Below are positions 1 through 9,700 of a stretch of DNA of 37,118 nucleotides, piece after piece. The position numbers were made by a program, and so were the translations under genes. The stretch covers positions 1 through 37,118 of the forward strand of contig USQZ01000013.1 in NCBI GenBank assembly GCA_900556975.1, read 5' to 3'. The DNA comes from an uncultured Clostridium sp. GTDB taxonomy: Bacteria > Bacillota > Clostridia > TANB77 > CAG-508. Below the pieces are notes generated by a model, which was not told the origin of the DNA, ran no database searches, and saw only the letters and a list, made by a program, of their open reading frames with translations. Numbering within the stretch: the stretch's first letter is position 1; each line of letters begins with the position of its first letter.

Positions 1-117
1 GTTTCTTTTGTCTATTTTTTATTTATATTTTCCCACATATTATTTATGCTAATATAAATATATAATAAATAGTAAAAACGGTGAAATCAATGTAATTATA
101 AGCTTTGTCGTTTGCGC

Positions 118-146
118 TTGTGCTTGTGCTAATATGATGATATAAT
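118..146 (+). promoter_or_regulatory. Sigma-A type promoter of the first gene
   Basis: TTGTGC (118-123), a 17-base spacer and a perfect TATAAT (141-146). The start codon lies about 110 bases further on, so the mRNA has a long untranslated leader. The -35 sits inside a short tandem repeat, gcttgtgcttgtgct. Confidence 0.6.
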
Positions 147-170
147 TATGTATACAAATGCTTTAAAAAT

Positions 171-197
171 AAAGGAAATCTTTTTCCTAGAAAGGAG
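171..197 (+). promoter_or_regulatory. Leader hairpin plus internal Shine-Dalgarno (STAB-SD-like)
   Basis: In the leader a small hairpin (aggaaa 173-178 with tttcct 183-188) precedes GAAAGGAG at 190-197. That is a near-perfect ribosome-binding site, but no ATG follows at a usable distance. The real start is 62 bases downstream and has its own SD. The layout resembles the STAB-SD of the Bacillus thuringiensis cry3A leader, where bound ribosomes protect mRNA. A similar block occurs in the leader of the gene at 12479. The function is inferred. Confidence 0.4.
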
Positions 198-258
198 TAT
201 TAAAACTTATTGTAACTTGGTAACTAAATAACAAAGCAAACATGATGAGGTGAAGAAT

Positions 259-1500
259 ATGAATAAAAAAGGATTTGTTGAGAAAAATGCATGGGCTTTA
301 GTAGTGGTGACTATACTTATTGCACTGTATATTGTCTTAGCTTTTATGCAGGCGAAAATTCAGAATAGTGCGCGGAAAAATGAAAATATCGAAAGAAGCT
401 ATGCAGATGTAATTACAAAACTTAATATGGAACCTAAAAATTTCACGAACTATACATATGAATCTGCAATACCAAAAATGATTAAAAAAGATATGCAGAA
501 GGTAGCTGAATCGGAAGCAGGAATATCAGCAATCTATACAGGAAAAGATACAAAAATGGTTATATCTAAAAATGAAGATTGCGAAAATGGGGTAGCAATA
601 GCTTTATATAGAGGTGACTATCTTATGAGTGAAGTACACCAGAATATTTCGTTTTATACAGATGGACATTCCATTTTTGTGTATGGTAACTGGTATAAAA
701 GCAGGGAACTAAGCAAGTATGTTATGTCACAGGAAGACGTGGAAGAAATTAAACTAGACAATCCATACTTAGACTTATATGGTACTGATGTACAATGGGA
801 TGATATTCGTACATTTTTACAAGATTCTACGTTAGTACGTTGTAAAGAAGATTTCTATTTTTACTATTTAGGTAGTCAGATTGGTAGTTCATATAGATTT
901 CCTAGTGGTACTGTTAAAGAAATGGACTATGATAAGATATTAAATGACCAAAATGATATGTATTATTTATTTTATTCATCTTCTGTTACAAATCCGTGGA
1001 TTGTTTTCTCAAAAGTAGCAAATAAAGTAGATTATATTATTGACACAAGTGAAGAGTATTTTTCAATACCAACTGAAGATCAATCATTAAGATATCCTAT
1101 TTTTGTGAAAGATGAGAAAAAATATTGTGGAATTCCTGATTTAAAAACTGCAATTGAGTGTTCACAGAATAATGGCGGGTGTGAGGATAGTAAAGATGTA
1201 GCGGAATATGCTTTTGATATTCAGATTGTAGAGATTTCAGAGAATACTGCTTTTAGAATTTTTTTAAATCAGAATATTGATAAGAATTGGTATATTGTTT
1301 ATTGGTATGAAACTGATGATAGAGTTGGCTATATGAGAGAGAGGATATATGGATTAGATTCTGGTTTGGTTTCATCTATTCCTGAAGAGAAATTGAAACA
1401 GTATGACAAAGAGATTAGTGCCAATGATATTGACCGTTATGTGCAAGAACTAAGAGCGTTGTATGATGAGTACGTGCCAAGAAAGGCAGAGAATATGTAG
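259..1500 (+). CDS. Membrane-anchored extracytoplasmic protein, unknown function
   Basis: I do not recognise this 413-residue protein. Residues about 10-30 (WALVVVTILIALYIVLAFM) form one membrane segment after a short positively charged start, so the remainder is probably outside the cell, tethered N-terminally. The exported part is acidic and aromatic-rich (many Tyr, Trp, Phe) and contains a few Cys, with no catalytic motif I can name. I prefer ATG 259 to the in-frame GTG at 250 because GAGGTG (246-251) is then correctly spaced and would overlap a GTG start. The gene stands alone with its own promoter and a terminator right after the stop. It is one of several solitary genes in the window whose base composition differs from the core genes. 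Real gene: confident. Function: unknown. Confidence 0.8.
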   Translation: MNKKGFVEKNAWALVVVTILIALYIVLAFMQAKIQNSARKNENIERSYADVITKLNMEPKNFTNYTYESAIPKMIKKDMQKVAESEAGISAIYTGKDTKMVISKNEDCENGVAIALYRGDYLMSEVHQNISFYTDGHSIFVYGNWYKSRELSKYVMSQEDVEEIKLDNPYLDLYGTDVQWDDIRTFLQDSTLVRCKEDFYFYYLGSQIGSSYRFPSGTVKEMDYDKILNDQNDMYYLFYSSSVTNPWIVFSKVANKVDYIIDTSEEYFSIPTEDQSLRYPIFVKDEKKYCGIPDLKTAIECSQNNGGCEDSKDVAEYAFDIQIVEISENTAFRIFLNQNIDKNWYIVYWYETDDRVGYMRERIYGLDSGLVSSIPEEKLKQYDKEISANDIDRYVQELRALYDEYVPRKAENM

Positions 1501-1517
1501 TTATAAGGTTTTAATAA

Positions 1518-1545
1518 AGCCCTTCCAGAGTTTTCTGGAGGGGCT
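1518..1545. terminator. Intrinsic hairpin between convergent genes
   Basis: agcccttccag (1518-1528) pairs with ctggaggggct (1535-1545) with one G-U pair. The plus side has only a weak T tract; the minus side continues tttatta. It lies between the convergent genes ending at 1500 and 1544 and overlaps the stop codon of the latter, so it may serve both. Confidence 0.65.
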
Positions 1546-2785
1546 AATTAAATTCCTCTTTTAAATATAATCTTGTTGCTGTTGCTGGACTATAAATTCC
1601 AACAGGATCTTTTATTGGTGCAAATTCTTTTTCTTCTTGGACTCTAAGTAAAGTTATGTTGTCAAAATATTTAAATGAGTCAAAGATGAATGTTTCGAAT
1701 TTGTAAGAGTTAGGGGAGTCTGGCACAATTTTCATTCCTTCATCGTTTATATAAGTGTTTTTCTTTGTTGCTCTGTGATAGGGAAGAGTTAGGTTAGAAA
1801 TTTTTTCTATGGCTTCAATTGAGAATAGGTGACATAGAATATTTATTTCTCTATATAAAAATTTGCCGTTTGCTTGTGCGTTTGTAATTTCCTCTGTAAT
1901 TCGCTCATATCCAAGCATTGCTGGTTTTGAGTTTTTCTTACAAAATACCCAATCGTTTGAATATGGGTCTTGTTTGAAAATTGTTTTTGCTCCGATTTGT
2001 GTATTATTATTTATTGTTAATGCAAGGAAGATAGGATCTGCAACTTTCACTAGGATGTTATCAATTCCTGATACAAATGCCCATTTAATTCCTTGTGATT
2101 TCATGTCTGTTATCATGTTTGAAGATTTTAATGATTCGAATAAATTTCCATTTCCATTAGATGCTTCGTTAACTTGATACGTTTCTGCTAAAAGTATTTT
2201 TCCGTTTTTATCAACAAGGGGTAATTTATTTTGGATAAAGAAGTGAATTTTTTCTTTAGGATATCCAAAATAATTTTTTGTTTCGAAAAATTTTATTGTG
2301 TCATTATTGTTGTTTTCGCTTGTCATGATATACCAGGGAATAGTGATACTGTATCTTTTATTTGCTTGCAAAAGTTTTGTGGCAAGTATTTCAAATAAAG
2401 ATAATTTTTTAGGTGCTAAATTAAGTTCATAAGTTCCTTTAGGACCTTTATGTCCAAGACGTGTTCCTTGGCCACCGGCCATTGTAATTACTGCATAATG
2501 ACCTCTTTTTAATATTTCTGTTCCTTGATTTTCTAAGTGTCTACGACCTTTAGTTGAAATTTCATTTTTAATAAAGTAATCAAGTGGTTCAATTGTTTCT
2601 CCTTCTGGAATTGGGATTGTTTTCAATGTTTTATATAAACTATCTATTTTTTTGAAATTTATGTGAGATAGTTGTTCTAGTAATTTTTCTTTTTGAGATT
2701 CATCTAATTCGTCCCAAAAGGCTAATAATTGTTCTTGATTATATTTAGTTAAAGTCTCTTTAATTTGACTGGGATCAGGTGACAT
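1544..2785 (-). CDS. UDPGP-family UDP-sugar pyrophosphorylase
   Basis: This 413-residue protein belongs to the eukaryote-like UDPGP (type 1) nucleotidyltransferases, which make UDP-GlcNAc, UDP-GalNAc or UDP-glucose from UTP and a sugar 1-phosphate. The nucleotide-binding signature MAGGQGTRLGHKGPKGTYEL lies at about residues 101-120. Also visible are GNGNLF (sugar/uridine pocket), a VSGIDNILVKVADP stretch (family norm VDNILVKVADP), and EEKEFAPIKDP near the C-terminus, as in UAP1-type enzymes. The ATG follows AGGGAGGTTAT. It starts 9 bases after the phosphoesterase stop, so the two are almost certainly cotranscribed. Exact sugar specificity cannot be read by eye. Bacteria usually use GlmU for UDP-GlcNAc, so this enzyme may supply a different sugar or act in salvage. 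Confidence 0.9.
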   Translation of the reverse strand: MSPDPSQIKETLTKYNQEQLLAFWDELDESQKEKLLEQLSHINFKKIDSLYKTLKTIPIPEGETIEPLDYFIKNEISTKGRRHLENQGTEILKRGHYAVITMAGGQGTRLGHKGPKGTYELNLAPKKLSLFEILATKLLQANKRYSITIPWYIMTSENNNNDTIKFFETKNYFGYPKEKIHFFIQNKLPLVDKNGKILLAETYQVNEASNGNGNLFESLKSSNMITDMKSQGIKWAFVSGIDNILVKVADPIFLALTINNNTQIGAKTIFKQDPYSNDWVFCKKNSKPAMLGYERITEEITNAQANGKFLYREINILCHLFSIEAIEKISNLTLPYHRATKKNTYINDEGMKIVPDSPNSYKFETFIFDSFKYFDNITLLRVQEEKEFAPIKDPVGIYSPATATRLYLKEEFN

Positions 2786-2794
2786 ATAACCTCC

Positions 2795-3592
2795 CTAAGA
2801 TATTGCTTTTGATAAATTTTTTAATAAGGTTTCTTTGTTTGGAATATCTGATTTTTCCAAATTTTCAATTTCTTTTTCTAAATTGTAAGGTAGCCTGATT
2901 AGACTGATTGAGTAACTAGATATTTCTTTTGAATTTAGCGTACCTTCTAATATAATATATGAAGAAATTGTCGAAAAGTGTGATGAATCAATATCTTCAT
3001 CTGTATTGTCAATTTCAATTGGAAGTCCAACACTACCTGTATTAAATATTGTTTTATTTTTAAATCTAAATATGTTTGGTGAATGGATATGTGCATATCC
3101 AACTATGTCTGGTGTTGGATCATTTTCAGACTTTCCAATGAAATTTGTATTTGCAAACATTTGCATTGGGTCTAAAATTTCGAAGTTTTGATATTCTTTG
3201 CTTTCTGCATTTGAATGCAATGGATTGAATATGTGTTTCATGCTTAATGGTGAAGCATGGAAAATTCTTATTAAATGACCGCTTAAGTAAAAATCATGTG
3301 ATAATGGCAAGCTACCTAAGTACTCAACATTTTTTGGTGTCATGTGGTCTACTGTCCATTTTTGCAATGGTACAACACAGTTGTGTGCGAGTAGATGATC
3401 GCAGTTTCCACGGATTACTACTTCACAATTTTGTTTTATTAATTCTGTTACTTCGTTAGGGTGAACACCCTTTATGGCGATGTCGCCTAGGCAATATATA
3501 TGTGTTATGCCTCTTTGTTTAATGTCGGATAGAACGGCTTCTAAAGCTGAAAGATTGCCGTGAATGTCGGCTATTAGTGCAATTTTATCCAT
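2795..3592 (-). CDS. Calcineurin-like metallophosphoesterase
   Basis: A 265-residue soluble phosphoesterase of the calcineurin-like superfamily. The metal-binding motifs are in canonical order: DIHGN (residues 9-13), GD (37-38, in CLGDIAIKG), GNCDH (about 82-86, equivalent to GNHD/E), a lone His in FHAS, and GYAHIH (about 165-170, equivalent to GHTH). The fold and two-metal centre are therefore secure; the substrate is not. Relatives include YfcE-type phosphodiesterases and ApaH-like nucleotide hydrolases. The start ATG has AAAGGGGGT six or seven bases upstream. It sits 9 bases ahead of a UDP-sugar pyrophosphorylase, which raises the unproved possibility that it acts on a sugar phosphate or nucleotide diphosphate sugar. 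Confidence 0.9.
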   Translation of the reverse strand: MDKIALIADIHGNLSALEAVLSDIKQRGITHIYCLGDIAIKGVHPNEVTELIKQNCEVVIRGNCDHLLAHNCVVPLQKWTVDHMTPKNVEYLGSLPLSHDFYLSGHLIRIFHASPLSMKHIFNPLHSNAESKEYQNFEILDPMQMFANTNFIGKSENDPTPDIVGYAHIHSPNIFRFKNKTIFNTGSVGLPIEIDNTDEDIDSSHFSTISSYIILEGTLNSKEISSYSISLIRLPYNLEKEIENLEKSDIPNKETLLKNLSKAIS

Positions 3593-3617
3593 AAAAGATA
3601 CCCCCTTTTTACAAATT

Positions 3618-3643
3618 TATAACGACGAGTTAACGTCGTTATA
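3618..3643. promoter_or_regulatory. Palindrome upstream of the phosphoesterase gene
   Basis: ataacgacg (3619-3627) and cgtcgttat (3634-3642) are perfect inverted arms around a 6-base centre, with one further pair outside. It lies about 30 bases upstream of the phosphoesterase start on the minus strand and has no T tract, so it looks more like an operator or a leader hairpin than a terminator. Its GC-rich arms stand out in an AT-rich gap. Confidence 0.45.
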
Positions 3644-3648
3644 TAATA

Positions 3649-3670
3649 GGAAAGTTCTTTTGAACTTTCC
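3649..3670 (-). terminator. Terminator of the NRPS-kinase-regulator operon
   Basis: ggaaagttc (3649-3657) and gaactttcc (3662-3670) form a perfect 9-bp stem with a 4-base loop, 8 bases beyond the stop of the HD-GYP gene. Reading minus, the tail is tattatat, so termination may be partial and some transcripts could continue into the phosphoesterase gene. Confidence 0.5.
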
Positions 3671-3677
3671 CTAATTT

Positions 3678-4724
3678 TTATTGATATTTCTTTTGTATTT
3701 CTGTAATTTTGTCTTGATTTGTTCTTAATATTTCAAGAAAGACGTCTGCGATTGCTGGGTCAAATTGTGTTCCTTTGCATCTTTCAATTTCATTCGTTGT
3801 ATAGTCAAAATCTAAGGCTTGTCTATATGAACGACGTGATGTCATAGCATCAAATGTGTCTGCTACTGCAACAATTCTTGCTAGGTAAGGTATATTTTCA
3901 CCTGCTAGTTTTGCTGGATAGCCTTTTCCATCATATCTTTCATGATGGTGTTTTACTATTGGAATTATGTCTGCAAAGATGCTGGCATTTGATAGAATGT
4001 GAGCTCCAATTGCTGGATGATTTTTAATTTCTGAATATTCGTCGTCTGTAAGTTTATCTGTTTTTAATAAGATTGCATCTGGGATTCCTATTTTTCCAAT
4101 GTCATGGAATAGGGCACCAATTTTTAATGTTTTCATTTGCTCTGGAGGTAAATTTAGTTTTTCTCCAATTAATAAAGAATATTCTGAAACTCTATCTGAA
4201 TGACCTCGTGTATAAACATCTTTAACTTCAACTGTTCTTCTAAGTACTTCGATACTTTCTAAGTATGATTTTTCTAGTAATTCTTTTGAGTCTGCTAATT
4301 CTTCGTTTATTTGTTTTATCATATTCATTTGTTCAACTGATTTTAAGCCTGATTCAATAAGTAGAAGTAGTTGATCAAATTTATCACTTTTTTCACAATA
4401 GCCTTGAATGTCTAGCTTTTTTATTGTTTCTAATGGTGGAGCTAAATCTTTGTGACCTGTAAGTAATAGTATATATAGGTCTTTGTTGAATTTACGAATT
4501 TCTTCAACAACATGATCACCATGGAAAGGTGTCATTATATAATCTAATAACATTAAATCAAAATGTTCATTTTTAACTTTTTCAATTGCTTCTTGTGGGT
4601 CAGTTACTCCTGTAATTGAGTAATCACGTAAGTACACTTTTAGTGAATCTATAATTCCCATTTCATCATCAACGGCAATTATTTTGTATTTTGATTTCTC
4701 TTGTTCAACTGCGCTTAATCTCAT
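3678..4724 (-). CDS. Response regulator with HD-GYP c-di-GMP phosphodiesterase output
   Basis: A 348-residue two-domain protein. Residues 13-130 are a receiver domain with the acidic pair D19/D20, phosphoacceptor D61 (LMLLDYIMTP), T89 and K112. Residues about 155-345 are an HD-GYP domain with H207-D208 (HDIGKIG), H236 and the full HHERYDGKGYP signature at 260-270, so it is expected to hydrolyse c-di-GMP or a related cyclic dinucleotide. A helical linker joins the two. I choose ATG 4724: AGGTG lies 5 bases upstream, while the in-frame GTG at 4730 is inside the SD. The gene begins 14 bases after the kinase stop, so the kinase is its obvious partner, and it is third in the operon headed by an NRPS. 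Phosphorylation probably controls the phosphodiesterase. Confidence 0.93.
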   Translation of the reverse strand: MRLSAVEQEKSKYKIIAVDDEMGIIDSLKVYLRDYSITGVTDPQEAIEKVKNEHFDLMLLDYIMTPFHGDHVVEEIRKFNKDLYILLLTGHKDLAPPLETIKKLDIQGYCEKSDKFDQLLLLIESGLKSVEQMNMIKQINEELADSKELLEKSYLESIEVLRRTVEVKDVYTRGHSDRVSEYSLLIGEKLNLPPEQMKTLKIGALFHDIGKIGIPDAILLKTDKLTDDEYSEIKNHPAIGAHILSNASIFADIIPIVKHHHERYDGKGYPAKLAGENIPYLARIVAVADTFDAMTSRRSYRQALDFDYTTNEIERCKGTQFDPAIADVFLEILRTNQDKITEIQKKYQ

Positions 4725-4738
4725 AAACACACCTCATA

Positions 4739-6766
4739 TTATTTTTTATTTATAGGAATTGTAATAACAAATTCTGTTCCTTTATTTGCTTCTGTTTTAA
4801 AAGTCATATCTCCTTGGAAGTGAGCTTTTATGTTTGAATATGACATGAATAATCCAAGTCCAGTGCCTGCTTTTCCTTTTGTAGTAATCATTTGTTTAAA
4901 TAAGTTTTCTTGAACTACTTTAGGTAATCCAGGGCCATAATCTTTTACGATTATTTCGATAGTAGTATTATCTCTCAGATTTGCAATTAAGTCAATAAAT
5001 TCATCAGATTTCCCTGAATAAGCTTGAATTGAATTTGATATCATGTTGTTTAGTACTTGTACTAAACTGTTTATATTACCATTGATTGTTACATTATCAG
5101 ATACTGTATTGTTTATTCTTAATGTTACAAGTGCAGATTTTAGCTCGTGTTTCATTAAGATGTCAACTTGTTTAAATAGTTCTGATACTGTGAAAGGGAA
5201 GACTTGACTATCTGATAATGTGACTGCTTGTCCTTTTACGGCTGTTATTACGTCAGACATGTATGATGTATGTGCTTTTATTTTATCTATCCAGTCTTGC
5301 ATGTCTTTTGCAATTGCATGATAGTCTTCTTCTGTAACCATTGGATTTCCAATTGATGCGTCTAATTCTGCAACTAATTGTGTTAATCCTTCGTCAGCTC
5401 CGGCAATGCTCATTATTGGCGTTTTTAGGTTGTGTGCGATTCCACCAACCATTTGTCCTAGAGAAGCTAGACGTTCACGTTCAATTAATAAATCTTGGTT
5501 ATTTTTAATTTGTTCGATGTTGTGTTTTGTAAGTTCTTGAATTTTATTATAGTAGAAAACCAAATCTGCGAATTCATCATTTGATGTTATTGGTAAAACT
5601 GTGTTATCGCTTACATTGTTTGCCGTAACTATTTCTTTTAAGCTGTTTGTTGTTTTAATTAGGTTGTTTGAAATGTTTTTTGACCATATATATAGCAGTA
5701 TAGAGAAAGCTATAAGAACCGAGAAAATTATTTCTGAGTAGTTAACTAATAGGTCTATATCGATTACAGGAAATTTAAATCCTATATACCATGTTTCTCC
5801 TGATGAGTCTTCTAGTTTTAATGCATAAAGTTGTTCGTCTGATTCGTATTTATCATATAGCATTCCTGTGTTTTCATCATAGAAAAAGTTTCTATATTGT
5901 AAGATGAAATTATTAAGTGTTTCACCTTCTTTAGAAACATAAATGTTTTCGTCATGAGGTGGAATGATAAAGTAGTAGTCTTTTTCACTTTGTAGTGGTA
6001 TGCTTTTTAAAATGTTTTTTAAATTTTGTGTATTTACTTGTGATGGTGTAATGTTTTTGCTTGAAAGATATGCTTTATAGTAGCTGGCAATTGTTTTTCC
6101 CTCTTGAGAAACAGTTTTTGAGTATCCAATTAATGAAATTACTATAAGAACAACTGCAATAAATGGTGTTACTTGTAAAAGTAGATTTTGTGAATTTGTT
6201 ATTCTGTATCCCAAGTTTTTTTCGTATTTATGTGTATATTCATATGTTGTCATTATTACTTTATATAAGAATCTTTGACTTCCAATAAGCATTGCAATAG
6301 AGATGATTGAAGCAATTGAGATTATCATTAAGGTGAATTTTAATATTGCTAATTTTGATGCAAGCATAATAAAATTAAAGATGATACCAATTACTACTAT
6401 AAGAACCAATTGTATTATAGAAACTTGGTATGGAATGTTTATACACTTAGTTCTGATGTCTAAAATTTCTTTATACGTTATTTTTTCATGCCTATAAAAC
6501 TTATTTAGATAGGTGTAAATTTTTTTCATTAAAAATCTGAATGAAAAAAGATGAATTGATGCTCCAAGGATGAATACGATTAAGTACTGTTGAATATGAA
6601 TTACAGGGAGTACTTTTTTTTGAAATTCAATATTCTCTGCGTTAGGTGGAAAGCCTTGGATTATTGGCATGATGTAATAGGTTAAAATTACAGTTATTGC
6701 ATCAACTAATAATACAAATAATGTGAACTTTAATTTGAATTTTTTTACTTTGTTAGTGTCTTTCAT
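4739..6766 (-). CDS. Six-TM sensor histidine kinase
   Basis: A 675-residue membrane kinase. Likely TM segments are at about 14-36, 57-80, 113-136, 141-163, 197-217 and 343-363. The stretch 218-342 between the last two is a probable external sensing domain, followed by a HAMP-like linker (364-420). The phosphoacceptor is H445 in GGIAHNLKTP. The catalytic domain shows the N box around N578 (NNMISNSIQA), G1 DYGPGLP (609-615) and G2 GTGLGLF (634-640). Between H445 and the ATPase is a long acidic helical insertion (about 465-520). The start follows GAAAGGAT. It lies 14 bases after the NRPS stop and 14 bases before the response regulator. The N-terminal multi-TM block plus external domain could sense a hydrophobic or diffusible ligand; a product of the upstream NRPS is an attractive but unproved candidate. 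Confidence 0.93.
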   Translation of the reverse strand: MKDTNKVKKFKLKFTLFVLLVDAITVILTYYIMPIIQGFPPNAENIEFQKKVLPVIHIQQYLIVFILGASIHLFSFRFLMKKIYTYLNKFYRHEKITYKEILDIRTKCINIPYQVSIIQLVLIVVIGIIFNFIMLASKLAILKFTLMIISIASIISIAMLIGSQRFLYKVIMTTYEYTHKYEKNLGYRITNSQNLLLQVTPFIAVVLIVISLIGYSKTVSQEGKTIASYYKAYLSSKNITPSQVNTQNLKNILKSIPLQSEKDYYFIIPPHDENIYVSKEGETLNNFILQYRNFFYDENTGMLYDKYESDEQLYALKLEDSSGETWYIGFKFPVIDIDLLVNYSEIIFSVLIAFSILLYIWSKNISNNLIKTTNSLKEIVTANNVSDNTVLPITSNDEFADLVFYYNKIQELTKHNIEQIKNNQDLLIERERLASLGQMVGGIAHNLKTPIMSIAGADEGLTQLVAELDASIGNPMVTEEDYHAIAKDMQDWIDKIKAHTSYMSDVITAVKGQAVTLSDSQVFPFTVSELFKQVDILMKHELKSALVTLRINNTVSDNVTINGNINSLVQVLNNMISNSIQAYSGKSDEFIDLIANLRDNTTIEIIVKDYGPGLPKVVQENLFKQMITTKGKAGTGLGLFMSYSNIKAHFQGDMTFKTEANKGTEFVITIPINKK

Positions 6767-6780
6767 TTAAAATTATCCTT

Positions 6781-9700
6781 TCAAAATTTATTTATTATTT
6801 TCATAATATTTTTTATATAATTAAGATCTATTGTACTCCATGAAAGATTTAATTTTTTTAGAGCAGATAGTGTGATATCTTGCTTGTATGTGTTTAAGTT
6901 TGTGTTATATATATATTCTCTTGTATATTCATCTGAATTTTCAGAAATTTTTTCAATAAATGAATTGTAGTTTACATTTTTAAAATCATAGCCTAATTCT
7001 TTTAATAGATTGCTTAATTCTAAAATTGTTAATTCTTTATCACTTAGAATATGATAAATTGAATTTTTATTATTTGTTGAAAGCAATGCTATAATGAAAT
7101 GTGTACATTCATCAACAGGACTGAATTCGATTGGAAGTTGATGCAGTTCTGTTGGAATTACACCTGATTTTATGATTGAGTTAAGTGCAGACATGAATAT
7201 GTTTTGTGTGTAGTTACCTTGGAATTTACCGTCAGATTTTCTGGGCATAATGTTTCCAAGTCTGAAAATTACTGCATTTAATTTTTTAGTGTTTGTGGCT
7301 ATTAATATATTTTTTTCTGCTTCAAATTTACTTAGTAAATAAGGGTTATTTTCTAAGTCTTGATTTATGTATAATGTGTTTTCATCAAAAATTTTGCTTT
7401 CTGATTCTTGACTTACAAATCCTGCTATTGATAATGTTGATATGTGTGCAAGAGTTATTGTTTTATCACAGAATTTTATTATGTTGTCAACACTGTATAC
7501 ATTATCTTTTTTTATTTGAGCTGGTTTTACAAAGTGTTTTACGTTTGCTGCTGAATTTATAACGCATGTGATTTTACTTTGCAAATAATTATAAGTTTGT
7601 TCATCTAATCCTAAGTATTCTTGTGTAATATCACCATTTAAGATTGTAATTTTTTCGTCAATTAGTTCTGAAAGTTCCACAGATGTTGGAAAGTATGAGG
7701 ATATCATATTTGTAAATCTTTTTTTTGCAGGTAAATTTATTTTATTTCTAATAATGCAATATATTTTTTTTACATTTGGATTTAGAAGAAGTTCATGTAC
7801 TAAATGGATTCCTAGAAATCCTGTAACACCTGTTATTAATATATTTGACATATCAATTGATTTAACATTGTTTTGAATGATTGCTTTATCTATATTTTCA
7901 AGATTTATAGAATAATTTTTTCCGTTATTTTTCTTATTAGAAATATATTTTGCTAATTCTTGAATTGTTGGGTTGTTATATAAATCTTGAATGTTTAAAT
8001 TATATTTTTCTAGGGCTATATAAATTGAAGTTAGTGATAAAGAGTCTATGCCTAAATCATCCATAAAATCGTCTGTTACTGAAAATTCTTGAACGTCTGT
8101 ATAATGAGCGACAATTTTATATATTTCTTGTTCAATTTTGTTTTTTGGTAAGATTATTTTTTTCTTATGATTATTTATATAATCTTTGGCTAATTCTGCT
8201 AATGTTTTTTTATCTATTTTTCCTGATGTAGTACGTGGAAAGTCAGCAATCTCGATGATTTTCTTTGGTCTCATATAAAATGATATGTTTCTATTTATAT
8301 ATATTTTGATGTTTTCTAATGAAATTGATGTATTTGAGCTACGAATAAATAGAATTATTATTTTTGTATTTTGGTATGGAATTGCGACTATGCATATGTC
8401 AAAATCATTTCCTAATAGTTGTCTTAATTTTTGATCAACTTCGTTTAATGCTACTAAATATCCACCGTTTATTTTTACCATGTCGTCTGTTCTGCCAATA
8501 AATTCTATTTCTAAATTTGAATTTATTTTTGCTATGTCACCTGTTTTATATGCTATAACTTCTTTATTTAATAGTGGATTATATATTTTTACAAATCTAT
8601 TTTTAGTTTGTTCTGGTAAGTTTAAATATCCTTTTGCTATATTTTGAATAGAGAAGTCGTCTTCATAAACTATAAGTTCGCCAGGTGTATTAATTGGCAT
8701 AAAATTATTATAAGTATTTACTATTCCAAGTCTACTGCCGAATATTGGTCTACCGATTGAAGAATAGTTTTGTTTTATATTTTCTTTTGTAACAACTTTT
8801 AATGTTGTGAACATTGTTGTTTCAGTTGGTCCATATAGGTTTAGTATTTTTAAGTTTTTATATTTGTCTAATAATGATTTTAGAATATAAGGTTTTAGAA
8901 TTTCACCACCAGTGCCTAAAATTCTTAAAGAGCTTAAATCAAATGAATCTGTCGCATCTTGAACTGCAATGTGTTCTAACCATTTAGGAATTAGGAATGA
9001 ACGTGTAACCTTATGTTTTTCGATTAGTTTTAGTACTTTAGCTGGATTAAGTTCATCTTGTTTCTCAACTAATAAAAGTGTACCTCCAAATAATAATGCT
9101 GTATAAATATCAATGCCTGATGCGTCAAATGAGTATTTTAATAAGGACATTGATATATCTTTTTCTGTTGCTTTTAATACGGAATCGTTTTCAATAGATG
9201 TTTTTAAACTAACAATATTTTTATGCATGACCATAGTTCCTTTGGGATTACCTGTTGATCCAGATGTGTAGATGATGTAAGCAATGCTGTTTGGTTTTAA
9301 ATTCTTTTCGTTATATGGTAAATTTTCGCATAAATTAATGTTGTCTAGGTTAATGTAATTGTTTTCTAAATTAAATTTTTTGTCATAGTTTTTATGAGTA
9401 AGTATGCATTTAGGTTCACAATTTTCTAAAATATAATTAATTCTTGTTGTGCTTTCATCAGATAAAATTGGAATATAGCATGCACCAACTTTCATGATTG
9501 CAAACATAGAGGCAATCATTTCAATGCTTTTATCTAATATTAAAATTACCTTGTCATTAGCAGTAACGTTGTTTTGTTTTAATATGTTAGCAAGTGTATT
9601 TATTTTGTTATTTAATTCTTGATATGTGGCTGTTTTATCACCACAGATTAATGCAGTTTTAGTTGGATATTTTTGTACAATTTCATTGAATATATCGATT

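Noticed and set aside
7293..7562. Plus-strand open frame inside the NRPS gene
   Set aside because: Leu/Phe-rich antisense frame without ribosome-binding site, opposite intact reductase-domain coding sequence.
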